From: Sediminibacillus albus
GTDB lineage: Bacteria; Bacillota; Bacilli; Bacillales; Amphibacillaceae
DNA length: 64,000 bases
Reading direction: 5' to 3'
Assembly: GCF_900101125.1 (NCBI RefSeq)
Contig: NZ_FNFL01000002.1
Coordinates: 496,001-560,000, forward strand
The stretch's first letter is position 1. Every line of letters begins with the position of its first letter. The notes under the pieces were generated by a model. That model saw only the letters and a program-made list of their open reading frames with translations. It was not told the origin of the DNA and did not search any database. This document shows, one piece after another, positions 34,366 to 43,363 of the stretch. The position numbers and the translations under genes were made by a program.

Positions 34366-34635
34366 GTGAAACAACAGGTGAAAATTTTTACGAAAGCAGA
34401 ATGCCCAGACAGCCAGTCATTAAAGGATTTTTTGTCCAAAGATCAGGTTCCATATCTGGAGGTCGACATTACAGAGTCCGAAGAAAAAAAGAAGCAGCTG
34501 CAATCTGCTACCGGAACAAATATCGTACCCGCAATCGTTATTGAACAAAAAAACATACTTGGCCAGAAAAAGAACATGATTTATAATGGCTTTGCGGTTA
34601 ACAAGGAAAAAATCAACCGTACATTAAAACATTAG
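34366..34635 (+). CDS. Glutaredoxin-like protein with CPDS motif
   Basis: An 89-residue thioredoxin-fold protein. VKIFTKAECPDSQSLKDFL aligns with the glutaredoxin active site, but the second cysteine is replaced by serine (CPDS), giving a monothiol form. The cis-Pro region reads GTNIVPAIVI. It could act in deglutathionylation-like or debacillithiolation reactions, or be a redox-inactive paralogue. The start is GTG with AAAAGGAG. Confidence 0.75.
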   Translation: MKQQVKIFTKAECPDSQSLKDFLSKDQVPYLEVDITESEEKKKQLQSATGTNIVPAIVIEQKNILGQKKNMIYNGFAVNKEKINRTLKH

Positions 34636-34658
34636 CGCTATTTTCTCTTGCAAATGCC

Positions 34659-34694
34659 AAAAGGACTCCCTAAACCAGCGGAAGTCCTTTTTTT
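34659..34694. terminator. Terminator between convergent genes
   Basis: AAAAGGACTCCC pairs imperfectly with GGAAGTCCTTTT around TAAACCAGC, then Ts. It lies between the glutaredoxin-like gene and zur. Confidence 0.75.
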
Positions 34695-34709
34695 GCTATT
34701 ATATTGCAC

Positions 34710-35123
34710 TTATGAAACTTGGCAGGCTGGGCATCGACCGTAAATTTCAAATTTATGGCCTTCGATGACAAAATTAGATAATTCTCCTGTGACGCTTTCC
34801 ATTGGGCATGTATCTATTTCCTTTGTTACGCCGCATTGCTTACAGATAAAATGGTGGTGATGATGGCTGACACAACTGATCCTGAAATGTTTTTCCCCGT
34901 TCAGCTCTGTAGCCTCAAGAATGGATAGCCTGCCGAACAAATGAAGATTCCGGTAAATAGTGTCAAAACTGATACCGGGGTATGAAGGCTCCATGAATTG
35001 GAGAAGGTCCTTCGCACTGCGATACCCATCTGCATTTACAAAGTAAGAAAGTATATCTTTTCGTTTCTTCGTGTATTTATACCCTTTTTCTTTTAACACC
35101 TTCAATGCTTCTTCCGTGTTCAC
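34710..35123 (-). CDS. zur: Zinc uptake regulator Zur (Fur family)
   Basis: A 137-residue Fur-family repressor: winged-helix domain (YTKKRKDILSYFVNADGY, ISFDTIYRNLHLFGRLSI) and a metal-binding dimer domain with the poly-His segment VSHHHHHFICKQCG and a C-terminal CPAC. Zinc-ligand pairs CKQC and CPAC form the structural site. It starts from GTG overlapping the znuB stop codon by four bases, so the regulator is coupled to the importer it controls. In B. subtilis zur is elsewhere, so the operon form here is a lineage feature. Confidence 0.92.
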   Translation of the reverse strand: MNTEEALKVLKEKGYKYTKKRKDILSYFVNADGYRSAKDLLQFMEPSYPGISFDTIYRNLHLFGRLSILEATELNGEKHFRISCVSHHHHHFICKQCGVTKEIDTCPMESVTGELSNFVIEGHKFEIYGRCPACQVS

Positions 35124-35974
35124 TGGTTCGCCCTCCTTCTTCCCAAGTTAAGTCCTAAGCGCTTGGCTGCAATTGCCAACAGCAGAATGATAATCGAAGT
35201 AACGACAATGGTTCCTCCTGGCGGTATTTCAAAATAATAGCCAGAGATCAATCCAGCCACAACGGATATTTCGCCAAAGATGATCGACAATACAATCGAT
35301 TGTTTGAAACCCTTGGCCAGACGGATGCTGGCTGCTACGGGAAGAGTCATCAAAGCCGATACTAGCAGTACGCCGACTATTCTAATCGAAGCAGCAATCA
35401 CCAGGGCAGTCAACAAAATAAACAAGAAATGAATCCGCTTGGCATGAATGCCAGAAACGACGGCATGTTCTTCATCGAATGAAAGCATGAACAATTCTTT
35501 ATAAAACAACAGCAAGACAGTCAAAACAATAATAGTAATGCCAACAATCGACCATAAATCCCCCCGGCTGACTGCTGAAACCGAACCAAATAAGTAATTA
35601 AACAAATCAGTATTAAAGCCATCGGCCAGGGAGATAAAAATCACACTTAGTCCGACACCACCGGACAAAATAATCGGAATTGCCAGTTCCTGGTATGCTT
35701 TATAAACCCTTCTCAGCTGTTCTACGAATACAGAAGCAACTACAGAAAATCCCATTCCAGTATAGAAGGGGGTGATAAATCCTAAAGCAAACTTCTTTTC
35801 CAGCATCAAACCGAATGCAATTCCGGCCAAAGTAACGTGAGAGAGTGCATCAGCGATCAGCGATAACCTTCTAACTACGATGAAGGATCCAAGCAAGGGG
35901 GCAATCAAGCCAATCAGCAAGCCTGTATAAAAAGTATTTTGTAAAAATTCATATTGAAAAAAATTGGCAATCAT
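35120..35974 (-). CDS. znuB: Zinc ABC transporter permease ZnuB
   Basis: A 284-residue integral membrane permease of the ABC-3 family with about seven to eight segments: GLLIGLIAPLLGSFIVVRRL near the start, GVLLVSALMTLPVAASIRLA near residue 205, and SIIFGEISVVAGLISGYYF. These match AdcB/ZnuB proteins. The start is ATG with AAGGAG, inside the tail of znuC. It is the middle gene of the zinc operon, partnered with ZnuA and ZnuC. Confidence 0.93.
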   Translation of the reverse strand: MIANFFQYEFLQNTFYTGLLIGLIAPLLGSFIVVRRLSLIADALSHVTLAGIAFGLMLEKKFALGFITPFYTGMGFSVVASVFVEQLRRVYKAYQELAIPIILSGGVGLSVIFISLADGFNTDLFNYLFGSVSAVSRGDLWSIVGITIIVLTVLLLFYKELFMLSFDEEHAVVSGIHAKRIHFLFILLTALVIAASIRIVGVLLVSALMTLPVAASIRLAKGFKQSIVLSIIFGEISVVAGLISGYYFEIPPGGTIVVTSIIILLLAIAAKRLGLNLGRRRANQ

Positions 35975-35988
35975 TGAGTGAACGCTCC

Positions 35989-36744
35989 TTAGTGATCATG
36001 AGAAACCAGGTTCAGTGTATGTCCATAAAAATCGGACAGGTCGGAATCGGACAATGCTGTAAACTCAGCTGTGTTTCCGTGAAAGTGCATTGTTTTATTC
36101 AAGCAGACAATATCTGTCGCGTGATGAGTCATTGTTCCAGTGTCGTGCGTAACAAGCAAAAGAGTAATATTTCTTTGTGCATTCAATTGGTGTAGCAGCT
36201 CGTAAAATTTTTGGACATTTTCTGTATCCACGCCAACTGTGGGTTCATCAAGAATCAGTAATTCTGGATCGCTGACAAGCGCCCTTGCAATGAAAATCCG
36301 CTGCTGCTGGCCACCTGATAAATCGCCGATATTTTCGTTGAGGTATTCAGACATTCCCACCTGCTTAATTGCATCTCTGATTTTCTGTTTATGTTGTTTT
36401 GTGAAAAATTTCAAATAACCGACCTTCGATGTTAACCCCATGGATACTACTTCTTCGACTGTAGCTGGAAAACCTTGATTGAATGTATTGGCCTTTTGGG
36501 AAACAAATCCGATTTTATCCCAGTTTTTAAATTTGCCAATTGGGACATTAAACAACTCAATGGAGCCCTTCTGAGGCTTAAAGAGTCCCAATATAAGCTT
36601 TATCAAAGTAGTTTTTCCGCCACCATTCGGGCCAATCAGCCCCATAAAGGCCCCTTGGCGGATTTCGAAATTTATATTTTTTAAAGCCGTCTTATTTTCA
36701 TAGTTAAAATTGACATTCTTCATCGAGATGACTGGTTCAGACAT
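35989..36744 (-). CDS. znuC: Zinc ABC transporter ATP-binding protein ZnuC
   Basis: A 251-residue ATPase. Walker A is GPNGGGKTTLIKL, the signature LSGGQQQRIFIARAL, Walker B ELLILDEPTVGVD, and the switch His is in LLVTHDTGTMTHH. The histidine-rich C-terminal end (FYGHTLNLVSHDH) is typical of metal ABC ATPases. GGAGGTTTC precedes the ATG. It lies 23 bases after znuA. Confidence 0.94.
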   Translation of the reverse strand: MSEPVISMKNVNFNYENKTALKNINFEIRQGAFMGLIGPNGGGKTTLIKLILGLFKPQKGSIELFNVPIGKFKNWDKIGFVSQKANTFNQGFPATVEEVVSMGLTSKVGYLKFFTKQHKQKIRDAIKQVGMSEYLNENIGDLSGGQQQRIFIARALVSDPELLILDEPTVGVDTENVQKFYELLHQLNAQRNITLLLVTHDTGTMTHHATDIVCLNKTMHFHGNTAEFTALSDSDLSDFYGHTLNLVSHDH

Positions 36745-36767
36745 AAATGAAACCTCCTTATGGTCAT

Positions 36768-37709
36768 TTAATCGGTTGCTTTATCAAGTGTTTGCAGATT
36801 CTTTTTCATTAGAGAGAAGTAGTCCTCCCCATGATTGATATCAGCCTCTGTCAAGACTGCTAAATTGTGGACCTGCAAAGCCTCGCCGTCGATTTGTGTC
36901 TGAATCTCTTTGGACACATTATCGGAAACATTTTGTTCAAAAATAACATAACGTATCTCTAAAGATTCCGCACGTTCAATAATGTTAATTAAATCTTTTT
37001 GGGAGGGCTCGCTCGTATTGTTAACTCCATTTATGGCGATCTGTTCGATACCATAACGTTCTTCCCAATATCCATAGGCTGGATGAGAAACTAAAATCTC
37101 TTTTCGGTCTTTGGAAGTTAATGTTTCGCTAAATTGGCTATCCAACCGTTTAAGATCTTTCTCCAGAGCTTTAAAATTTTGTTCAAAGGCTTTCTTTTGT
37201 TTGGGATATAAACTACTCAACTCTCCCTTTATGATGTCAGCCATTTCAAGCATTCTAAGAGGATCCAGCCAAACATGCGGATCATGATCACTATGGGAAT
37301 GGCCGTCTGGATTTTTATGGCTTTCATGTTCGTGATCATCTGGTAAACTGTTTGTTTCAAACAGTTCCTCGTGCTCTGCTAATTCAACTAGCTGGACATC
37401 CTCACTGCTTAACGCTTCAGCAGAGGTTGAGGCAAATGTTTCTAATTCCTCTCCCAAGTAAATAAAAGCATCACTTTCAGCTATATCAGTCATCGCTTTC
37501 GCAGTAGGTTCATAAGAGTGCGCATCCGTTCCAGGTGGATAGATCGTTTTTACATCGATGGAGCCTTCTGATAATCTTTCAATAATAAACTGGATGGGAT
37601 ACACAGTCGTTTGAATCAGTGGAGCTTTATCGTTTTGCGAACCAGGATTCGTGCACCCACCTAGAAAGATACTGCTAAGTATAGCGATAAAAAATAATTT
37701 CCATTTCAT
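36768..37709 (-). CDS. znuA: Zinc-binding lipoprotein ZnuA/AdcA
   Basis: A 313-residue metal-binding lipoprotein. The signal peptide ends in a lipobox (SSIFLGGCTNPG). The ZnuA-type domain has zinc-site residues in YPPGTDAHSYEPT, a flexible histidine/acidic loop (DHEHESHKNPDGHSHSDHDP), LVSHPAYGYWEERYG and EQNVSDNVSKEIQ. The start is the ATG with a GCGGGGAC site. An in-frame Met ten residues earlier has no binding site. Two Zur boxes lie upstream, so zinc limitation should derepress the operon. Confidence 0.94.
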   Translation of the reverse strand: MKWKLFFIAILSSIFLGGCTNPGSQNDKAPLIQTTVYPIQFIIERLSEGSIDVKTIYPPGTDAHSYEPTAKAMTDIAESDAFIYLGEELETFASTSAEALSSEDVQLVELAEHEELFETNSLPDDHEHESHKNPDGHSHSDHDPHVWLDPLRMLEMADIIKGELSSLYPKQKKAFEQNFKALEKDLKRLDSQFSETLTSKDRKEILVSHPAYGYWEERYGIEQIAINGVNNTSEPSQKDLINIIERAESLEIRYVIFEQNVSDNVSKEIQTQIDGEALQVHNLAVLTEADINHGEDYFSLMKKNLQTLDKATD

Positions 37710-37806
37710 AATTGTCCCCGCTTCTAATCCATTCTTCATCCTTTATGTTCTTATCATCCGTTCTGGCTTTTATGCTTGTTTTGCAAAAAAGAACAGATTT
37801 TATTCT

Positions 37807-37825
37807 ATCGTAATGATTCCGATTT
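37807..37825. promoter_or_regulatory. Zur box 1
   Basis: ATCGTAATGATTCCGATTT is one substitution from the Zur palindrome ATCGTAATnATTACGAT. It lies about 100 bases upstream of znuA. Confidence 0.85.
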
Positions 37826-37827
37826 GT

Positions 37828-37849
37828 AAATAATAATGATTCCGTTTTA
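37828..37849. promoter_or_regulatory. Zur box 2
   Basis: AATAATAATGATTCCGTTTTA carries the Zur core AATGATTCCG with a weaker left half. Its centre is about two helical turns from box 1. The plus-strand stretch from here to the copZ start at 38115 shows no other signal. Confidence 0.6.
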
Positions 37850-38114
37850 AAATAAAATATTGGACAAATCCAATTGGGATGAAAGAAGGGAATCTGAGAA
37901 ATTACAATCCCTTTATAAAAAGCGAAAAAACGGGGCAAATTCAGCAAGTTTTATTTGGGGCATTAGCTTACCTTTGCACGGGTATACCATTAGCAATCAT
38001 CTCATTATAAACACCTTTTATCCACGTCCTAAGTTAATAGTTATCAGTAACAGGATGATTTCACCATTGTATTAAAACAGATATGTATTGTATTGATAGG
38101 AAAGGGTGGCTAAT

Positions 38115-38321
38115 ATGCAAATCACTATTCAAGTCAAGGGGATGACATGCGGGCATTGCCAGGAAGCAGTGAAAGAGGCACTGGTTGAGTTGGAAGGTGT
38201 CCATGGAATAGAAGTGCATTTGGATTCAGGAAAAGTGGATGTCTCCTACGATGATGCTCTAGTAACGAAAGCTATGATGACAGAAGCTATTGAAAACCAA
38301 GGCTACGATGTCATCTCGTAA
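38115..38321 (+). CDS. copZ: Copper chaperone CopZ
   Basis: A 68-residue heavy-metal-associated domain. The GMTCGHC motif binds Cu(I), and the remainder (EAVKEALVELEGVHGIEVHL, then SGKVDVSYDD and AIENQGYDVIS) matches Bacillus CopZ closely. It would ferry copper to a P-type ATPase, but copA and a CsoR regulator are not adjacent in this window, unlike in B. subtilis. The ATG at 38115 is favoured over an in-frame GTG nine bases earlier. Confidence 0.9.
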   Translation: MQITIQVKGMTCGHCQEAVKEALVELEGVHGIEVHLDSGKVDVSYDDALVTKAMMTEAIENQGYDVIS

Positions 38322-38326
38322 AGAGA

Positions 38327-38364
38327 ACTAAACAGCCCATGCATAGTAAGCAGTATGGGCTGTT
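38327..38364 (+). terminator. Terminator after copZ
   Basis: AACAGCCCATGC pairs with GTATGGGCTGTT around an 8- to 10-base loop. A second hairpin (GTCTGGAAT/ATTCCAGAC, 38366-38391) follows. Confidence 0.75.
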
Positions 38365-38602
38365 TGTCTGGAATCCAGTTGAATTCCAGACGAATTTAAT
38401 AGGAAAATATACCTCTCATCAAATAAAAATGATAGAATAGAAGAAGCACACCCGCAAGCTTGATAAGGTTTTCATTTAGCTTAAATTCAGTAAGGATGTT
38501 CGAAAAGTTGTTTTTATGTTAGAAAAAATGTTCAATGCCAACGCTTGCTTATAATAATGGAAGCGGCACCACCACATTTGACGATGACTGGGAGGACTTA
38601 AA

Positions 38603-39520
38603 ATGGAGCAAATCCTACGTAACTTTTTTTTATTTTTATCTAAAAACAAATTTTTCACAAAATTAGCAAAAAAATACGGTCTTCGCTTTGGGGCTGGTCG
38701 GTTCGTTGCTGGAGAAACAGTGGAAAACGCTGCTAACGCGATTCAACAACTCAATCAAAAGGGGATGGCTGTTACAGTAGATCACCTCGGAGAATTCATA
38801 GATAGTAAAGAGGAAGCCCGCCAGGCAGCGGATGAATGTGTGGAGATGATTAAGAAGATAGCGGAGCAAAACTTGGATTCACAATTATCTTTAAAGATGA
38901 CTTCCATGGGACTCGACATTTCCGAACAATTAGTCATGGAAAATATGAGGAAAATACTAGATGCGGGTGAAAAGCATGGAGTGTTTGTGACCATTGATAT
39001 GGAGGATTATGAGCGCTGCCAGAAAACCATTGATATTTTTAAAGAATTAAAAGAAGAATATGATAATATTGGAACCGTTATCCAAGCATACTTATATCGA
39101 ACGGTAGGAGATATAGAGGAATTGAACAGCTATCGCCCAAATTTAAGGCTGGTAAAGGGAGCTTATAAAGAATCCCCTAAAGTGGCTTTTCCTGATAAAA
39201 AAGATGTGGATGAAAACTATAAAAAGATCATTAAGATGCATATGATGAATGGGAATTATACAGCGATTGCTACTCATGATGACGAAATGATCCAATACAC
39301 CAAGCAAATAGAAAAAGAACATAATATTCCGCGGGACCAGTTTGAATTTCAGATGCTTTTCGGTATCCGGACGGAGCGGCAGGAAGAATTGGTGAAGGAA
39401 GGATACAAAATGAGAGTGTATGTACCATACGGAGATGATTGGTATGGTTATTTTATGAGAAGACTTGCTGAACGCCCTGCCAATGTTGCTTTTGTGATAA
39501 AAGGTGTGTTTGGAAAATAA
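38603..39520 (+). CDS. fadM: Proline dehydrogenase (FadM/YusM-like)
   Basis: A 305-residue FAD enzyme oxidising proline to pyrroline-5-carboxylate. The Proline-dehydrogenase barrel appears as GMAVTVDHLGEFIDSKEEAR near residue 54, VFVTIDMEDYERCQKTIDIF, RLVKGAYKESPKVAFPDKKD and the substrate-binding C-terminal YVPYGDDWYGYFMRRLAERP. It sits immediately before fadN, matching the B. subtilis yusM (fadM) position. GGGAGG precedes the start. No FadR box lies in front of it. Confidence 0.9.
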   Translation: MEQILRNFFLFLSKNKFFTKLAKKYGLRFGAGRFVAGETVENAANAIQQLNQKGMAVTVDHLGEFIDSKEEARQAADECVEMIKKIAEQNLDSQLSLKMTSMGLDISEQLVMENMRKILDAGEKHGVFVTIDMEDYERCQKTIDIFKELKEEYDNIGTVIQAYLYRTVGDIEELNSYRPNLRLVKGAYKESPKVAFPDKKDVDENYKKIIKMHMMNGNYTAIATHDDEMIQYTKQIEKEHNIPRDQFEFQMLFGIRTERQEELVKEGYKMRVYVPYGDDWYGYFMRRLAERPANVAFVIKGVFGK

Positions 39521-39604
39521 AGATTAGCGGCCTTGGGCGATAAGTCCGGGGCCTGTCATGTAAAAATCGAACCCAAGTTTTTCTAAATAATCAGTTGAAA
39601 ACGA

Positions 39605-39633
39605 TTGCGAAATGTCTGAAAATAATATATAGT
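39605..39633 (+). promoter_or_regulatory. Promoter of the fad operon
   Basis: TTGCGA, a 17-base spacer and TATAGT. Start is expected near 39640. An A-G-A-T-A-G hairpin (39646-39661) with an eight-T run (39663-39670) lies in the leader. Confidence 0.5.
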
Positions 39634-39680
39634 TGTGTTAGATGGAGATAGGAAACTATCTGTTTTTTTTACCAGGTAAG

Positions 39681-39698
39681 TGAATGAGTATTCATTCA
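39681..39698. promoter_or_regulatory. FadR operator
   Basis: TGAATGAGTATTCATTCA is a full palindrome that matches the B. subtilis FadR site (TGAATGAnTAnTCATTCA). It is 23 bases before fadN. Long-chain acyl-CoA should release FadR and induce the operon. Confidence 0.9.
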
Positions 39699-39720
39699 AA
39701 AAGGAATAGGGGGAAAATGC

Positions 39721-42120
39721 ATGAATCGGAAAATCAAGCGTGCGGCCGTCTTAGGTTCAGGTGTTATGGGTTCAGGTATAGCTGCCCACCTGGCCAATGT
39801 AGGCATACAGACATTAATGCTCGATATCGTACCCAGGGAATTAACAGAAGCAGAAAAAGCCAAAGGGCTGACATTGGAACATAGAAATGTAAGAAATAAA
39901 ATTGCTGAAAGCAGCAAGAAGGCATTGTTAAAACAAAAACCTTCACCGCTAACAAGCAAGCAAAACTTGAGCCTTATCGAGACAGGCAACATGACGGACG
40001 ATATGGAGAGGCTCAAAGAAGTAGACTGGGTAATTGAAGTTGTTGTCGAAAATTTAGAAATCAAGAAGAAGGTCTACCATGAGGTGGATAAATACAGAAA
40101 AGCAGGTTCAATCATCAGTTCGAATACTTCCGGTATATCTATAGAAAAAATGGCTGAGGATTGTTCGGATGATTTTAAAAGACACTTTCTTGGCACTCAT
40201 TTTTTCAATCCTCCCCGCTACCTTAAGCTTCTCGAAGTGATTCCGACTAAATGGACGGACGGGGATGTACTTCATTACATGAAGCAATTTGGCGAAAACA
40301 TCCTTGGCAAAGGAGTGGTGGAAGCGAAGGATACGCCGAACTTCATAGCAAACAGGATAGGTACGTACGGATTGCTGGTAACTGCCAGAGAAATGATTGA
40401 AAAGAGATTGAGCATAGGCGAAGTCGATTCCATTACAGGACCTATGATCGGCAGGCCGAAAAGTGCCACCTTCCGAACGTTGGACGTAGTAGGACTAGAT
40501 ACCTTTATCCACGTTGCTAAAAATGTATATGACCAGGTAGAAGGGGAAGAGAAAGAAATATTTGAAATCCCTTCTTTTATTAGAAAAATGTATGAAAAAG
40601 GCTGGCTTGGGCAAAAAAGCAAGCAAGGTTTTTACTTGAAGAAAAAACAAGCAGATCGCAGTGCCATCTATGAATTGAATACAGAAACCCTTGAATACCA
40701 GGAGAGAAAGAAACTGAAGACCAAAGCGACAGAGGCAGCAAAGCAGGAAAAAGGACCAGGCCGGAAAATGAAAGCGCTTATATATGCAAAAGGAGACCCT
40801 GCTGGTGACTTGATTTGGTCAATTACCAAACCTGTCCTTTTATATTCAGCTCGTTTACTTGGCGAAATTGCTGATGATATCCCTTCAATCGATGATGCAA
40901 TGAAATGGGGATTCGGCTGGGAGATGGGTCCTTTTGAAATGTGGGATGCCATAGGTTTTAGAGAAACAGCAGAAAGGATGAAAGCGGAAGGAGAGACCCT
41001 TCCGGCATGGATTGAAAGTATGCTGGAAAATGGCAATCAAACCTTCTATAAGCAAGAGGATGGAAAACTCTTTTTCTATCATGCCGGCAAGTATCAGGAG
41101 AAAAAAATAAATCAGAAACAGATAAACATAAAACGGCTGAAAGATGTTCAAGGAGTGATCAAGAAAAACACTGGCGCCAGCTTGATTGATTTAGGAGACG
41201 GTGTGGCAGGTCTGGAATTTCATTCAAAAAGCAATGCCATCGGACCGGATATCGTCCAAATGATTAATTTCTCTCTAGAAGAAGTAGAGAAGAATTACGA
41301 AGGTCTCGTCATTGGCAACCAGGGGAAAAATTTCTGTGTTGGCGCCAACCTGGCCATGATGCTGATGGAGGCGCAGGACCACAATTTCTTCGAGATAGAG
41401 ATGGTAGTAAAACAGTTTCAAAATGCGATGATGAACATTAAATATTCAGAAAAACCTGTGGTTGCTGCACCGTTTGGCATGGCTCTTGGCGGGGGTGCTG
41501 AAGTTTGCCTGCCTGCAACGGCGATTCAAGCGGCGCAAGAGACATACATTGGATTGGTAGAATTCGGTGTCGGATTAATTCCCGGCGGAGGAGGCAACAA
41601 GGAGCTGTATATAAAACAAATCAGAGATCTGCCTCAAGGCGTAGATTTTGATTTGCAAAAGGCAGCCAACTCGGTATTCGAGACGATTGCCACAGCAAAG
41701 GTGTCAACTTCTGGTGAAGAAGGAAGGCAAAATGGATTCCTTAATCATCGGGATGGCATTAGTGTAAATGCCGATCATCTATTACATGATGCCAAACAAA
41801 AAGTACTTGGGTTAAGTAAGGCAGGCTATCATGCCCCTAAACGGGAGAAGGTACCAGTCGTTGGCGAAGCCGGTTACGCAGCAATGCTTTTAGGTGCGAA
41901 AAACTTGGCATTTGGCGGCTATGCTTCTAAGCATGACTTGAAAATTGCTGACAAATTAGCTTTTGTGCTGGCAGGCGGACGATTGAAATCAGGCACTGCC
42001 GTTGATGAGCAATACTTGCTTGATTTAGAAAGGGAGGCTTTTTTAAGTCTTATCGGTGAAAGAAAGACACAGGAGAGAATGCAACACATGCTGATGAAGG
42101 GTAAACCGCTGCGTAATTAA
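39721..42120 (+). CDS. fadN: Fatty-acid oxidation enzyme FadN (3-hydroxyacyl-CoA dehydrogenase / enoyl-CoA hydratase)
   Basis: A 799-residue bifunctional beta-oxidation enzyme. An NAD-binding fold opens it (VLGSGVMGSGIAAHLANVG), with the 3-hydroxyacyl-CoA dehydrogenase motifs FLGTHFFNPPRYLKLLEVIP and GVVEAKDTPNFIANRIGTYG. A second copy of the C-terminal dehydrogenase fold is near residue 365. The last ~280 residues are a crotonase domain (VIGNQGKNFCVGANLAMM, GMALGGGAEVCLPATAIQ). The order matches B. subtilis YusL. It starts with ATG after an AGGGGG site, 23 bases past the FadR box, and leads fadA and fadE. Confidence 0.96.
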   Translation: MNRKIKRAAVLGSGVMGSGIAAHLANVGIQTLMLDIVPRELTEAEKAKGLTLEHRNVRNKIAESSKKALLKQKPSPLTSKQNLSLIETGNMTDDMERLKEVDWVIEVVVENLEIKKKVYHEVDKYRKAGSIISSNTSGISIEKMAEDCSDDFKRHFLGTHFFNPPRYLKLLEVIPTKWTDGDVLHYMKQFGENILGKGVVEAKDTPNFIANRIGTYGLLVTAREMIEKRLSIGEVDSITGPMIGRPKSATFRTLDVVGLDTFIHVAKNVYDQVEGEEKEIFEIPSFIRKMYEKGWLGQKSKQGFYLKKKQADRSAIYELNTETLEYQERKKLKTKATEAAKQEKGPGRKMKALIYAKGDPAGDLIWSITKPVLLYSARLLGEIADDIPSIDDAMKWGFGWEMGPFEMWDAIGFRETAERMKAEGETLPAWIESMLENGNQTFYKQEDGKLFFYHAGKYQEKKINQKQINIKRLKDVQGVIKKNTGASLIDLGDGVAGLEFHSKSNAIGPDIVQMINFSLEEVEKNYEGLVIGNQGKNFCVGANLAMMLMEAQDHNFFEIEMVVKQFQNAMMNIKYSEKPVVAAPFGMALGGGAEVCLPATAIQAAQETYIGLVEFGVGLIPGGGGNKELYIKQIRDLPQGVDFDLQKAANSVFETIATAKVSTSGEEGRQNGFLNHRDGISVNADHLLHDAKQKVLGLSKAGYHAPKREKVPVVGEAGYAAMLLGAKNLAFGGYASKHDLKIADKLAFVLAGGRLKSGTAVDEQYLLDLEREAFLSLIGERKTQERMQHMLMKGKPLRN

Positions 42121-42153
42121 TACCATTCCATTTTCAGAAGAGGGGGAAGAGCT

Positions 42154-43329
42154 GTGAAAGAAGCAGTAATTGTTTCTGGTGCGAGAACGCCGGTAGCTAA
42201 AGCGAATAAAGGTTCCTTAGCCAATGTACGCCCGGACGATCTCGCGGCCTTAACCATTAAAGAAACGCTAAAAAGAGCAGGAGATTACCAGGGAAATATT
42301 GATGACGTCATTATCGGCTGTGCTATGCCGGAAGCCGAGCAGGGGATGAATATGGCCCGTAATATTGCCGGTTTGGCCGGTCTTCCACTGGATGTGCCAG
42401 GTATTACCGTCAATCGTTATTGTTCTTCAGGGTTGCAAAGCATCGCTTATGCCGCTGAGAGAATTATGTTGGGGCATAGCGATACCATCATTGCCGGAGG
42501 GGCAGAGTCGATGAGCTTAATTCCAATGGGTGGGCATGTGATCAAGCCAAACCTTGAGCTGGTCAAAAATGCCCCAGGGTATTACATGTCGATGGGACAC
42601 ACCGCGGAAGAGGTGGCAAATCGATTTGAAATCTCCCGGCAGGATCAGGATGCTTTCGCAGCCCTAAGTCATCAAAAAGCTGCTAAAGCTTTGCAGGAAG
42701 GAAAGTTTACGGAAGAAATCGTCCCTGTTGAAGTTACCCGAAGAGAAGTTGATGACGCCAATAACCTGCATGAAGAGTCATTCCTTTTTCATAGAGATGA
42801 AGGGGTCCGGGCTGAAACAACCGTTGAAGTACTGGGCAATTTACGTCCGGCTTTTGCTTTGAAAGGATCAGTAACTGCTGGAAACTCTTCGCAAATGAGT
42901 GATGGAGCTGCCTCCGTCCTTGTCATGGATAGGGAGAAAGCCGAAAGAGAAGGGCTGGCACCGCTCGTTAAGTTCCGTGCCTTTGCGCTTGCCGGGGTAG
43001 AACCCGAAATTATGGGGGTTGGTCCGGTAAAGGCGATACCTAAAGCATTGAAGCTGGCTGGCTTGGAGTTAGCTGACATAGGGTTATTTGAATTAAACGA
43101 GGCTTTTGCTTCTCAATCACTGAGAGTGATCAGAGAATTAAACCTTGACCAGGACAAAGTTAACGTAAATGGCGGTGCAATTGCTTTAGGGCATCCCCTA
43201 GGCTGTACGGGTACGAAGTTGACATTAAGCTTGATTCACGAAATGAAAAGGAGAAACGAGCAATTTGGCGTTGTAACCATGTGTATCGGTGGTGGTATGG
43301 GAGCAGCAGGAGTCTTCGAATTAATATAG
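42154..43329 (+). CDS. fadA: Acetyl-CoA acyltransferase FadA (thiolase)
   Basis: A 391-residue 3-ketoacyl-CoA thiolase completing beta-oxidation. The acyl-accepting cysteine lies in [16 protein letters not shown], the His in [17 protein letters not shown], and the second cysteine in [14 protein letters not shown]. The start is GTG after a GGGGGAAGA site. It follows fadN by 33 bases in the same transcript. Confidence 0.97.
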   Translation: MKEAVIVSGARTPVAKANKGSLANVRPDDLAALTIKETLKRAGDYQGNIDDVIIGCAMPEAEQGMNMARNIAGLAGLPLDVPGITVNRYCSSGLQSIAYAAERIMLGHSDTIIAGGAESMSLIPMGGHVIKPNLELVKNAPGYYMSMGHTAEEVANRFEISRQDQDAFAALSHQKAAKALQEGKFTEEIVPVEVTRREVDDANNLHEESFLFHRDEGVRAETTVEVLGNLRPAFALKGSVTAGNSSQMSDGAASVLVMDREKAEREGLAPLVKFRAFALAGVEPEIMGVGPVKAIPKALKLAGLELADIGLFELNEAFASQSLRVIRELNLDQDKVNVNGGAIALGHPLGCTGTKLTLSLIHEMKRRNEQFGVVTMCIGGGMGAAGVFELI

Positions 43330-43363
43330 CGACAGATTATTAAGAGGAAAAGGAGTGGTTAGG

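Noticed and set aside
37651-37833. A 60-codon plus-strand frame near znuA
   Set aside because: It covers the znuA signal peptide and part of the Zur-regulated promoter and lacks a binding site.
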